This document shows positions 32,749-40,330 of a stretch of 64,000 bases of DNA, in pieces; position 1 is the stretch's first letter, and each line of letters begins with the position of its first letter. The position numbers and the translations under genes were made by a program. Source of the stretch: JANMMJ01 sp964543235 (lineage in GTDB: Bacteria; Pseudomonadota; Alphaproteobacteria; Rhizobiales; Aestuariivirgaceae); the NCBI GenBank assembly GCA_964543235.1, contig CAZIXE010000008.1, forward strand, positions 19,009-83,008. The letters run 5' to 3'. The notes beneath the pieces are model-generated. The model did no database searches, was not told where the DNA came from, and worked only from the letters and a program-made list of their open reading frames with translations.

Positions 32749-34077
32749 CTAGTTGAGCAGTGGTGACCACGCCGGATCGGATGCAAATCCCTCTGTTCTC
32801 ACCGGCTGCTCGTTGTAGCCGGTGATATCGACCGAAAACAGCTTTGGCCCACCCGCATCTCCAGGCTGATCACGGAAGAACATGATGACACGGCCATTCG
32901 GCGCCCAGGTCGGGCCTTCATTGTGAAAACCTTCGGTTAATATTCTCTCACCGGAACCGTCCGGCCGCATCACCCCGATCGCAAACCGCCCGCCGCCGAG
33001 TTTGGTGAAGGCAATATAGTCGCCCTTCGGCGACCACACCGGCGTCGAGTAGCGCCCATCTCCGAAGCTGATGCGCCGCTGCCCCGAGCCGTCGGCATTC
33101 ATAACGTAGATCTGCTGTCCGCCGCCGCGGTCCGATTCGAAAGCGATCTGCCCGCCATCCGGAGAATAGGATGGGGCGGTGTCGATGGCCGGTGTATTGG
33201 TGAGCTGACGCAATTGCCGCGACCTGAGGTCCAGCACATAGATGTTGGCATTGCCGCCTTCCTGCAGGCTAAGCGCGACGCGCTGGCCGTCCGGTGAGAA
33301 GCGCGGGGCAAAACTCATGTTCGGAAAGTCGCCCACCAGTTCACGCTGCCCGGTTTCGATATTGTAGAGGAACACGCGCGGCGTATCGCCGTCGAACTCC
33401 ATGTAGGTGATTTCGGGGCCGGTCGGCGAGAACCGCGGCGTCAGCACGATGTTGCGGCCATTGGTGATCGTCCGCACATTGGCTCCGTCCTGATCCATGA
33501 TGGCCAGCTTCTTCACCCGCTTGTCCTTCGGCCCGGTTTCACTGACGAACACCACGCGGGTATCGAAGTAGCCGTCGATGCCGGTGAGTTGCCGGTATAT
33601 CTGGTCCGAGATCTGGTGTGCGATCCGCCTCCAGGCTTTCGGCGAGGCGCTCATCTGCAGCCCGACGAGTTGCTGCTGCGTGCCCGTATCCCACAGTCTG
33701 AAATCGGCACGCAGCTTGCCTGCAGCCAGTGATACCTGTCCGGTGACCAGCGCCTTGGCCTGGATCTGCCGCCAGTCGGCGAATCGCGGCTCAGCATTGA
33801 AGTCCGCGATCTGCTCGATGAAGGAGGCTGGATCGAGCGGCGCGAAGAATCCGGAGCGTCCGAGGTTGTTGGCAATGACTCCCGCAATATCGGCACCCAT
33901 TTGTGCCTCTTCGCCGCTACCGCCGAGAAATGCCGGAATGGCAATCGGTAGCGGATTGATGTTGCCGGGTGAAACGTCCACTTCCAGCGCGCGGGCCGAC
34001 GGCATGGCCCACAGGAACAGCGCAATCAGGGCAATCACCCGGGCGCGCAGAGTCTGATTCACGAGTTGCAGGTTCAT
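32749..34077 (-). CDS. tolB: Tol-Pal system periplasmic protein TolB
   Basis: TolB is the periplasmic beta-propeller that shuttles between Pal and TolA. The 442-aa precursor has a signal peptide (ARVIALIALFLWAMPSARA), an N-terminal alpha/beta domain (about 32-165), and a six-bladed propeller with repeating WD40-like TolB motifs such as PRFSPTGPEITYM, APRFSPDGQRVALS, APSYSPDGGQIAFESD and TPVWSPKGDYIAFT. Length and repeats are complete. It is followed by the two pal genes and preceded, 17 bases away, by tolA. Confidence 0.97.
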   Translation of the reverse strand: MNLQLVNQTLRARVIALIALFLWAMPSARALEVDVSPGNINPLPIAIPAFLGGSGEEAQMGADIAGVIANNLGRSGFFAPLDPASFIEQIADFNAEPRFADWRQIQAKALVTGQVSLAAGKLRADFRLWDTGTQQQLVGLQMSASPKAWRRIAHQISDQIYRQLTGIDGYFDTRVVFVSETGPKDKRVKKLAIMDQDGANVRTITNGRNIVLTPRFSPTGPEITYMEFDGDTPRVFLYNIETGQRELVGDFPNMSFAPRFSPDGQRVALSLQEGGNANIYVLDLRSRQLRQLTNTPAIDTAPSYSPDGGQIAFESDRGGGQQIYVMNADGSGQRRISFGDGRYSTPVWSPKGDYIAFTKLGGGRFAIGVMRPDGSGERILTEGFHNEGPTWAPNGRVIMFFRDQPGDAGGPKLFSVDITGYNEQPVRTEGFASDPAWSPLLN

Positions 34078-34094
34078 GTAGCCTCGGAGACTGA

Positions 34095-35039
34095 TCAGGT
34101 CATCATGTTTGGATTGAAATTGATCGTGATCTCCTTCCAGAGATCATACTTGTCGGGCGGCAGGAAGTCGTAGGTCTGGCATTCCATGATCGCCGACACG
34201 GCCGACTGCGCCGTCGTCTGCGACAGCGCATCGCCCCCCGCGCTCACAACCTGCGGCAGCCCCACGACATTGCCCATGGGATCCAGATGGAACCGCACCT
34301 TGACCACGATCTGCGCTTCGCGCGCGCCAGCCGGCGCTGCCCAGCATTGCGACAGCCGCTGGCGCAGCATGTCGATCAGGGTCGCCGCAAGCTGCTCGTC
34401 CGATCCCGACATGTTGACCGCCGCCTGCTGCGGCTCGCCGGATTCAGGTGACGGCTTCTGCGGCGCTGTTTTCTTGTCGTCGATCTTGTTGAGGAAGTTC
34501 TCGATCTCGCTGACGTCGAACTTCTTCTCGGGCTTCTTCTTTTCGGGCTTCTTTTCCGGCTTCTTCTCGGGCTTGACCTCCGCCTTCTTGACCTCTTCCT
34601 TCGTCTTCTGCTCCTCCTTCTTGGGCAACGGCGTGTCGTCCACCGTTTCCTTGATGAGGTCCTTCAACGGGTCCTCAGGCTTTGGTTCTTCCACCTTCTT
34701 GGGTTCTTCGGTCTTCTGGGGCTCTTGCTTCTTGGGCTCCGGCGGCGGCTCGGCCTTGGGCTCTTTGGCTGCCGTCTTGACTTCGGGCGCCACCTCGGGA
34801 GCCGGCTTGGCCTCCTTGACCACCTCCTGCGGCTTGGGTCGCGGCTTTTCCACCTTCTGCGGTGCTTCTTCCGTCCTGGTCATGGCTATGCGCTTGGAAA
34901 AATCCTCGACCGAGACGATGTCGACCGGGATCATTTCCTGCTCTTCGACCTTGAACTGCTCAGGGTTAGGCAGCACGATGAATGTGGCGATGAGGATCGC
35001 CACATGCAGAGCCAGCGATGTGATCAGGCTCCAGCGCAT
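34095..35039 (-). CDS. tolA: Cell envelope integrity protein TolA
   Basis: TolA spans the periplasm and transmits energy from TolQR to the outer membrane. The 314-aa protein has an N-terminal membrane helix with the SHLS-like histidine (SLALHVAILIATFIVL), a long Lys/Glu/Pro-rich rod (about 50-195, PKPQEVVKEAKPAPEVAPEV and many KPEKKPE repeats), and a C-terminal domain of about 100 residues (QLAATLIDMLRQRLSQCWAAP, VVKVRFHLDPMGNVVGLP). The Lys-rich rod gives repetitive DNA but no mobile element. It overlaps neither neighbour but is only two bases from tolR. Confidence 0.93.
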   Translation of the reverse strand: MRWSLITSLALHVAILIATFIVLPNPEQFKVEEQEMIPVDIVSVEDFSKRIAMTRTEEAPQKVEKPRPKPQEVVKEAKPAPEVAPEVKTAAKEPKAEPPPEPKKQEPQKTEEPKKVEEPKPEDPLKDLIKETVDDTPLPKKEEQKTKEEVKKAEVKPEKKPEKKPEKKKPEKKFDVSEIENFLNKIDDKKTAPQKPSPESGEPQQAAVNMSGSDEQLAATLIDMLRQRLSQCWAAPAGAREAQIVVKVRFHLDPMGNVVGLPQVVSAGGDALSQTTAQSAVSAIMECQTYDFLPPDKYDLWKEITINFNPNMMT

Positions 35040-35041
35040 AG

Positions 35042-35506
35042 TCAGTTCGACGGCTTCTTCGGTTTGTCGCCGGTAACGAGGCCCAGCTTCTTGTAGCCGG
35101 CAGCACTCAGGGCGCCCATCACCTCCATCACCCGGCCGTAATTCACGCCCGTGTCACCACGCACAAAAATCTGCTCCTCATAGCCATTCTTGGCTATGGC
35201 CTCCAGCTTGGGCACCAGCGTGGCGATGTCGATCTCCGTCTCCTGCAGATAGGTCTTGCCTTCGGAGGTTACCGAAACCGTGATTGGCTCTACCTTGGAC
35301 TGCAGCGGCTTCGCCTCGGTTTTGGGCAGTTCGATCGGCACCCCGACCGTCATCAGCGGCGCCGCCACCATGAACACGATGAGCAGCACCAGCATCACAT
35401 CGACGAGCGGTGTGACGTTGATCTCGCTCATGGCCGAATAGTTCGATTTTCTGCGGCTTGACCGCCGCAAATAGCCACCCTTGGCACCACCAGCCGAAGC
35501 AGCCAT
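35042..35506 (-). CDS. tolR: Tol-Pal proton-channel protein TolR
   Basis: TolR is an ExbD-family protein that with TolQ uses the proton motive force to energise TolA. The 154-aa product has a cytoplasmic basic start, one membrane helix containing the essential aspartate (INVTPLVDVMLVLLIVFMVAAPL; Asp in VDVML), and a periplasmic domain ending in RVMEVMGALSAAGYKKLGLVT. Normal length. It lies three bases from tolQ. Confidence 0.96.
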   Translation of the reverse strand: MAASAGGAKGGYLRRSSRRKSNYSAMSEINVTPLVDVMLVLLIVFMVAAPLMTVGVPIELPKTEAKPLQSKVEPITVSVTSEGKTYLQETEIDIATLVPKLEAIAKNGYEEQIFVRGDTGVNYGRVMEVMGALSAAGYKKLGLVTGDKPKKPSN

Positions 35507-35509
35507 GCG

Positions 35510-36217
35510 CTAAGCCCTCTCATCCAGCTGGCGAGAAATGATCGCCGAGAACTCATCAGCAAAATTCTCTAGCCGCATCCCGATCCTCGCAGCGTCCGCA
35601 GTGAACATATTATAGAAGATTGTCGCCGGTATGGCAGCAAGGAGGCCCATTGCGGTTGCAAACAGGGCCTCCGCAATGCCGGGAGCCACAACCGCCAGAT
35701 TGGTGTTCTGGGAATTGGCGATGGCCTGGAAGGAGGTCATGATGCCCCACACCGTACCGAACAGGCCGATGAACGGGGTGGCCGAGCCGGTCGTTGCCAG
35801 GAACAGCAGCCGCGACTCGACCCGGCCCATTTCCTTCTGGATCTGGACATCCATCACCTTCTCGATGCGTTCCTTCACGCCCTGGAAGCCCGCCCGCATG
35901 GCCGCGTCCTGGCTGCGCTTCCATTCGCGCATCGCCGCCATGAAAATTGAAGAAAGACCCATGCTTTCGCGAGGACCGAGCGTCAGATAGAGGTCGTCGA
36001 GCGACTGGCCGGACCAGAAAATCTGCTCAAACCGGTCATTGGCGGCATTCATCCGCCTGACCATGACGAATTTTTCGATGATGATCGCCCAGCACCAGAC
36101 CGACGCGAGCGCCAGCCCCAGCATCACCAGCTGGACCACCCAGCCCGCCTGCATGACCAGGTGCCAGAGAGAGATTTCGCCGGCCTGCTGGACGGCTTCT
36201 ACTGTGACTGGATCCAT
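35510..36217 (-). CDS. tolQ: Tol-Pal proton-channel protein TolQ
   Basis: TolQ (ExbB/MotA family) forms the pentameric ring of the Tol motor. The 235-aa protein has three membrane helices: near residues 21-43 (VMQAGWVVQLVMLGLALASVWCW), and two after 130 (LFLATTGSATPFIGLFGTVWGIM and VVAPGIAEALFATAMGLLAAIPATIFYN), with the conserved threonines and glutamate of the proton path. The start at 36217 matches the family; a longer in-frame start at 36307 adds unrelated sequence. It is first of the tol operon here, and a CtrA-like box lies about 190 bases upstream. Normally ybgC precedes it; here a plus-strand gene intervenes. Confidence 0.96.
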   Translation of the reverse strand: MDPVTVEAVQQAGEISLWHLVMQAGWVVQLVMLGLALASVWCWAIIIEKFVMVRRMNAANDRFEQIFWSGQSLDDLYLTLGPRESMGLSSIFMAAMREWKRSQDAAMRAGFQGVKERIEKVMDVQIQKEMGRVESRLLFLATTGSATPFIGLFGTVWGIMTSFQAIANSQNTNLAVVAPGIAEALFATAMGLLAAIPATIFYNMFTADAARIGMRLENFADEFSAIISRQLDERA

Positions 36218-36406
36218 AACTGCTTCCCACCGCCCATGCGGCAATCCCCGTTCCCGCGGCGCCAGACCACCTGATCTTTCAAGGAGAAGGCGCCGTGAAA
36301 CAGGCAAAATCTGTCGAAACTGCGGCGATCCCGCCTCAACGTGCCGAATCGCTCCGCAGGCCCCGCCGGCTGCGGCGACGCCCGCTAGCAGATGATGGCG
36401 ATATGG

Positions 36407-36421
36407 TTAAGGCTTCGTTAG
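36407..36421. promoter_or_regulatory. CtrA-like box between tolQ and the sulfotransferase gene
   Basis: GGTTAA-GGCTTCG-TTAG fits TTAA-N7-TTAA with one mismatch. The 270-base divergent gap (36218-36487) serves tolQ on the minus strand and a sulfotransferase-like gene on the plus strand; nothing else in it is convincing. Confidence 0.35.
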
Positions 36422-36487
36422 GCCGGTCCCCACCACTGCCGCGGCCGTCTGCGTTGACCCACCCGCCACGAACGCCTAATCGGGCGC

Positions 36488-37516
36488 ATGCGCTTGTGTT
36501 ACCTGCATATCGGTCCGCACAAGACCGGTTCGTCCTCGATCCAGACGCTGCTCTTCTCGGTTGCGGAGGAACTCAACAGACAGGGCTTCTACATCCCGGA
36601 CATGGTCGCCATTAAGGCAGGCGGCCGCCACCATTTGATCGCCCAGGAACTGAGGTCAGGCAGGGGAACCGGGTACCTGGCCGGTCTCGCCGCCGAACTG
36701 CGCCGTCACGATTGTCCCAGCCCCATCGTGCTGTCTTCCGAAGGGCTTTCCCTGCGCATCCACGAACGCGAAGCACGTGACCGCATCGCGGACTACTTTT
36801 CGGACCTTGGCTATGCGGTCACTGTGCTCGCCCATGTCAGGCCGCAGGCCAGCCGCATGAATTCCCTTTACACTGAGCGCATCAAGAAGCTCATCCACGA
36901 TGACACGTTTGATGACTTCTTGACACGGTTCCGGGCCGATCCGCTGAACGATCTTGGCACGAAGTTCGCGGGCCTGTTGACGGATGCCCGTTTCCGCACC
37001 GTGCTCATCCCGTTCAACAAGGCACTGCTGCGCCACGGCATCGGGCGCGATTTCCTGGGCCGCATTGGCGCCGACACCGGCTTCCTGGGCGACACGGTTG
37101 AAATGGCGCGCAACGAGTCGCCAGGAGCAAAAACGGTGGCCGCCCTGCTGGAGATCGGCCGCCGGCGGCGCGCATCGGGTCTCGCCGTCAGCCAGGAGTC
37201 GCTCGTTGCATGTGCGTCCGCCTTGCGCAAGATGGCTGGAACCCTGGGGTGGAACGCCGACAAGTACTTGGGATCGACCATCGCCCAGCGCTGCGCGACG
37301 GTCGCACAGTTTGGCGCCGGCAACCATGCCTTCGCGGAGCGGGTCTGGCAGTGCTCGTGGTCCGAACTCTTCGGCGAGGATGACGCTGCGCTCTGCGCTG
37401 AGCCGCAATGCGTCTATTCACCCGTGGCTGCATCGGCTTCGGAGCGCGCCGAGTTTGAGGAGTTTTGCACATTCGGGCTCGACCTGCTCAGCCGCCAGCG
37501 CGCTCCGGCCGCTTGA
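36488..37516 (+). CDS. P-loop sulfotransferase-like protein
   Basis: The 342-aa protein starts with CYLHIGPHKTGSSSIQTLLF (residues 3-22), the nucleotide-binding loop of PAPS-dependent sulfotransferase-like proteins (pattern xxGxxKTGT/S). Further text (VVLSSEGLSLRI-like, then TVLAHVRPQASRMNSLYTERIKK) fits the 3'-phosphate region with Arg and Ser. The rest is helical and unlike well-studied members. Such proteins sulfate or otherwise modify cell-surface polysaccharides, though many are unassigned. It lies on the plus strand inside an otherwise minus-strand cluster and its last 29 bases overlap the 3' end of ybgC, suggesting insertion. The ribosome-binding site is weak. Confidence 0.7.
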   Translation: MRLCYLHIGPHKTGSSSIQTLLFSVAEELNRQGFYIPDMVAIKAGGRHHLIAQELRSGRGTGYLAGLAAELRRHDCPSPIVLSSEGLSLRIHEREARDRIADYFSDLGYAVTVLAHVRPQASRMNSLYTERIKKLIHDDTFDDFLTRFRADPLNDLGTKFAGLLTDARFRTVLIPFNKALLRHGIGRDFLGRIGADTGFLGDTVEMARNESPGAKTVAALLEIGRRRRASGLAVSQESLVACASALRKMAGTLGWNADKYLGSTIAQRCATVAQFGAGNHAFAERVWQCSWSELFGEDDAALCAEPQCVYSPVAASASERAEFEEFCTFGLDLLSRQRAPAA

Positions 37517-37961
37517 CTGCGGCAGACAGGGCGGCCACCATGGCCTTCGGCAGGCGCCGCGGCCTGCCTTGGTCGTCCACGAGCGCAACGGTTACTTCCG
37601 CGGTGAAGAGCGCTTCCGTCTGGCGCCTGACATTCTGAATGAGCTCCAGGCGTGCGCCTGCCATCTCCCGGAACCGCGTTTCCACCTCGAGCAGATCGTC
37701 GATCCGGGCCGGCTTCAGAAAATCGCAGACCATGCGCCGGACGACGAATCCCATGCGGCCCTCGCTTGCATGCCAGTGCAGTTCATGATGCTGCACGCCG
37801 AGCAGCCTGAGGCAGTCGGAGCGCCCCCGTTCGCAGAATTTGAGGTAGTTCGCGTGATAGACCGCGCCCGAGAAGTCGGTGTCCTCGTAATAGACGCGGA
37901 CGGGCAGGACATGCGCGCCTTCGGTGAACCGGCCGGCGAGACTCGGCCAGCGTTCAGTCAT
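37488..37961 (-). CDS. ybgC: Tol-Pal system-associated acyl-CoA thioesterase YbgC
   Basis: YbgC is a hotdog-fold thioesterase of the tol-pal cluster that hydrolyses acyl-CoA or acyl-ACP, probably for phospholipid metabolism. The 157-aa protein has the family signature YYEDTDFSGAVYHANYLKF, with catalytic aspartate in EDTD, and FCERGRSD. The start at 37961 has no long leader; the open frame extends far upstream over ruvB without similarity. It overlaps ruvB by eight bases, so it is translated from the ruv message. Its end overlaps the sulfotransferase-like gene by 29 bases. Confidence 0.93.
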   Translation of the reverse strand: MTERWPSLAGRFTEGAHVLPVRVYYEDTDFSGAVYHANYLKFCERGRSDCLRLLGVQHHELHWHASEGRMGFVVRRMVCDFLKPARIDDLLEVETRFREMAGARLELIQNVRRQTEALFTAEVTVALVDDQGRPRRLPKAMVAALSAAVKRPERAGG

Positions 37962-38997
37962 TGTCGTCCCCGAGCGGCAACAGCCCCTGTGTGATCTCGG
38001 GCCGCTGCGGCACCGCCAGGCCGAGATGCCGGAATGCATGTGGGGTGAGGAGCCGCCCGCGCGGCGTCCGGTTGAGGAACCCGAGCTGCAGCAGATAGGG
38101 CTCGACAATGTCTTCAATGGCATCCCGCGCTTCCGACAGCGACGCCGCGATTGTATCGATGCCGACCGGGCCGCCGCCGAAATTCAGCGCAATGCACGTG
38201 AGATAGCGGTGATCGAGGGCATCGAGACCGGCATCGTCGACATCGAGGCTTCGCAATGCCTTATCGGCCGCCGCGCGGTCGATCACTACGGCCCCGGCAA
38301 CTGAGGCGAAATCCCGGACCCGCCGGAGCAGCCTGCCGGCGATGCGCGGTGTGCCCCGCGAGCGCTTGGCGATTTCCAGTGCCCCGTCCTCGGAAATGCC
38401 GACCTGCATGACCCGCGCGCCGCGCCGGACAATGTCGAGAAGCTCCTCGACCGTATAGAAGTCGAGCCGTACCGGGATGCCGAACCGGTCACGCAGCGGC
38501 GTCGTCAGCAGCCCCGTGCGTGTCGTCGCTCCGATCAGAGTGAACTTGGCAAGATCGATCCTCACCGACCGTGCCGCCGGGCCCTCGCCGATGATGAGAT
38601 CGAGCTGGAAATCCTCCATGGCGGGATAGAGAATCTCTTCGACCACCGGGCTGAGCCGATGGATCTCGTCGATGAACAGCACATCGCGGTCCTCCAGGTT
38701 GGTGAGGAGCGCGGCGAGATCCCCGGCCTTTGCGATCACCGGTCCGGACGTCGCCCGAAAATTGACACCGAGTTCCCGCGCCACGATCTGCGCGAGCGTC
38801 GTCTTGCCGAGCCCCGGCGGCCCGGCAAACAGCGTGTGGTCGAGCGCTTCCTTGCGCGCCTTCGCCGCCTCGATGAACACACCCAGATTCTGCTTGGCCT
38901 TCCCTTGACCCACGAACTCCGCCAGCCGCTGCGGCCGCAGATGCGTGTCGGCCTGATCCTCAGGTCTCGGTTCGCGATCGATGAGGCGCTGGTTCAT
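37954..38997 (-). CDS. ruvB: Holliday junction helicase RuvB
   Basis: RuvB is the AAA+ motor that drives branch migration of Holliday junctions with RuvA. The 347-aa protein has Walker A GPPGLGKTT (about 59-67), Walker B LFIDEIHRL, sensor ATTRTGLL, the arginine finger region LRDRFGI, and the C-terminal winged helix (LLQLGFLNRTPRGRLLT). Everything is complete. It overlaps ruvA by four bases (ATGA) and ybgC by eight. Confidence 0.98.
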   Translation of the reverse strand: MNQRLIDREPRPEDQADTHLRPQRLAEFVGQGKAKQNLGVFIEAAKARKEALDHTLFAGPPGLGKTTLAQIVARELGVNFRATSGPVIAKAGDLAALLTNLEDRDVLFIDEIHRLSPVVEEILYPAMEDFQLDLIIGEGPAARSVRIDLAKFTLIGATTRTGLLTTPLRDRFGIPVRLDFYTVEELLDIVRRGARVMQVGISEDGALEIAKRSRGTPRIAGRLLRRVRDFASVAGAVVIDRAAADKALRSLDVDDAGLDALDHRYLTCIALNFGGGPVGIDTIAASLSEARDAIEDIVEPYLLQLGFLNRTPRGRLLTPHAFRHLGLAVPQRPEITQGLLPLGDDND

Positions 38998-39611
38998 GTG
39001 GCCGCCAGTTCACGCAGCGCCAGTCGGATCAGTTTCTCCGTTGGCTGATCTTCGCCGCCCTTCTTCATCGCAGCACTCACCGCGGCACCCGCCTGCACCT
39101 GGGCATAGCCGAGATTGACCAGCGCTGAGACTGCATCCGCCGCCGCTGTCGGACGCGGCGCTTCGAGTTCGGCCTGGAGCCTGGCGATGCCACTGTCGGC
39201 CGGGGCGAAGGCGGGCGCCTTGTCCTTGAGTTCGACCACAATGCGTTCGGCCAGTTTCCTGCCGACACCTGGCGCGCGGGCAATCATCGCCTTGTCCTGC
39301 AGTGCGATGGCACTGGCGAGGTCCGATGCCGAGAGCGTCGAGAGAATGGCCAGCGCCACCTTGGTTCCAACGCCCTGGACCGTTTGCAGCAGTCGAAACC
39401 ATTCACGCTCGCTCTGTGTGGAGAAACCCACCAGCCGGATCATGTCCTGGCTGACCAGCATCTCGGTGTGAAGCTCCGCGGTTTCGCCTACCGGCGGCAG
39501 GGCCGCCAGCGTCTTCGCCGAACCGAACACGTGATAGCCCACGCCCCCGACATCGACGATCACCCAATCTTCGCCGAAACTGTCGATCTTGCCCCTGAGC
39601 TTACCGATCAT
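38994..39611 (-). CDS. ruvA: Holliday junction DNA-binding protein RuvA
   Basis: RuvA forms tetramers that hold the Holliday junction and recruit RuvB. The 205-aa protein shows the N-terminal OB domain (MIGKLRGKIDSFGEDWVIVDVGGVGYHV), two helix-hairpin-helix motifs (LLQTVQGVGTKVALAIL and IARAPGVGRKLAERIVVELKDK) and a C-terminal RuvB-binding domain (ADAVSALVNLGYAQVQA). Its ATG overlaps the vapC stop by four bases, so its translation is coupled to the toxin gene that sits between ruvC and ruvA. Confidence 0.98.
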   Translation of the reverse strand: MIGKLRGKIDSFGEDWVIVDVGGVGYHVFGSAKTLAALPPVGETAELHTEMLVSQDMIRLVGFSTQSEREWFRLLQTVQGVGTKVALAILSTLSASDLASAIALQDKAMIARAPGVGRKLAERIVVELKDKAPAFAPADSGIARLQAELEAPRPTAAADAVSALVNLGYAQVQAGAAVSAAMKKGGEDQPTEKLIRLALRELAAT

Positions 39612-40021
39612 GGATGCGTATCCGGCGCAATGATGTCGAGATCGGCGAAATAGCTGCGATACCGGCCGGCGTCACGGGTCAGGAGCCGATAGCCCTGCAC
39701 CTTTGCATGTGCGCCAATCAGGAAATCCGGCAGTACCCTTTCCCGCTGACCGCCACCCTTTCGGTACGCCACATGTGCGATGCCGGCCAACTGCGCCGCC
39801 TCCCAGGGAAGCGATTCGCGCCGCAGTCCGATGCCGGCGAAGGCCCGTTCAACCTTGGTTATATCGTTGAAATACATGGCTGACTCCGCAACGACGATCT
39901 GATTGATGACCAGTGACCCGGGAAGCGCCGCAGACAGGGCTTCCGCTGACCACTCGCTCCAGCGCTGCCGCCCGTCAAAGACGTCGATCAGGACATTCGA
40001 ATCAACGATGATCGACTTCAT
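39608..40021 (-). CDS. vapC: VapC-type PIN-domain toxin
   Basis: The 137-aa protein is a PIN-domain ribonuclease. The four acidic metal-binding residues are all present: D7 (VDSNVLIDV), E46 (VVAESAMYF), D99 (LPDFLIGAHA) and D117 (LTRDAGRY). VapC toxins cleave tRNA or rRNA when their antitoxin is degraded. It follows vapB with a 20-base overlap and overlaps ruvA by four bases, so the toxin is embedded in the ruvC-ruvA interval. All four residues intact means the toxin is probably active. A chromosomal PIN nuclease without toxicity is the alternative. Confidence 0.88.
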   Translation of the reverse strand: MKSIIVDSNVLIDVFDGRQRWSEWSAEALSAALPGSLVINQIVVAESAMYFNDITKVERAFAGIGLRRESLPWEAAQLAGIAHVAYRKGGGQRERVLPDFLIGAHAKVQGYRLLTRDAGRYRSYFADLDIIAPDTHP

Positions 40022-40283
40022 CGCGTGGCCCGCGCGTCAGGTCCATGATCTCATCGGTGCCAAGGCCGCTGTGCCAGCCCTCTCGCCGCGCCCGTTCGCC
40101 GATCTCCTTGAGCTTGCGGACCAGCTCTCTGCCGGGATCGTCGGTCTTTCTGGCATCGAGATTGACCAGCACATACTCGCCCGCGGCATTGCGCTCTATT
40201 CCGACATCGCTCCCGGGCCCCAGGCCCAGGCTCTCGCGCACCTCCTTGGGCACTGTCATCTGGCATTTGCTGGTCAGCTTCAT
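40002..40283 (-). CDS. vapB: AbrB/SpoVT-type antitoxin of the VapBC pair
   Basis: The 93-aa protein has an N-terminal swapped-hairpin DNA-binding domain (KLTSKCQMTVPKEVRESLGLGPGSDVGIERNAAGEYVLV), as in AbrB/MazE-type antitoxins, followed by a charged helical tail (RELVRKLKEIGERARREGW) that should wrap the toxin. Its stop lies inside vapC. The immediate upstream region is a perfect palindrome (40284-40304) whose centre contains the ribosome-binding site, fitting autoregulation. It is the first gene of the inserted pair, 43 bases after ruvC. Confidence 0.88.
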   Translation of the reverse strand: MKLTSKCQMTVPKEVRESLGLGPGSDVGIERNAAGEYVLVNLDARKTDDPGRELVRKLKEIGERARREGWHSGLGTDEIMDLTRGPRDEVDHR

Positions 40284-40304
40284 GTAATACCTCTCCGGTA
40301 TTAC
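40284..40304. promoter_or_regulatory. Palindromic operator that frames the vapB ribosome-binding site
   Basis: GTAATACC and GGTATTAC are perfect 8-bp inverted repeats separated by five bases. Read on the minus strand the spacer gives GGAGA, part of the GGAGAGG Shine-Dalgarno of vapB, and the far arm ends directly at its ATG. The palindrome fits an AbrB-type antitoxin operator and could also form an RNA hairpin with the Shine-Dalgarno in the loop. Confidence 0.65.
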
Positions 40305-40330
40305 CTATCAGGCGGACCGGAACGCGTCAA
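40302..40330 (-). promoter_or_regulatory. Candidate vapBC promoter
   Basis: On the minus strand TTGACG (40325-40330) is followed after 17 bases by TAGGTA (40302-40307). The -35 element contains the ruvC stop codon and the -10 overlaps the arm of the vapB operator, which would let the antitoxin block the promoter. Match of the -10 is mediocre. Confidence 0.4.

Noticed and set aside
34510..34860. Repetitive DNA in tolA
   Set aside because: The repeats encode the Lys/Glu/Pro rod of TolA and are not a mobile element or CRISPR.
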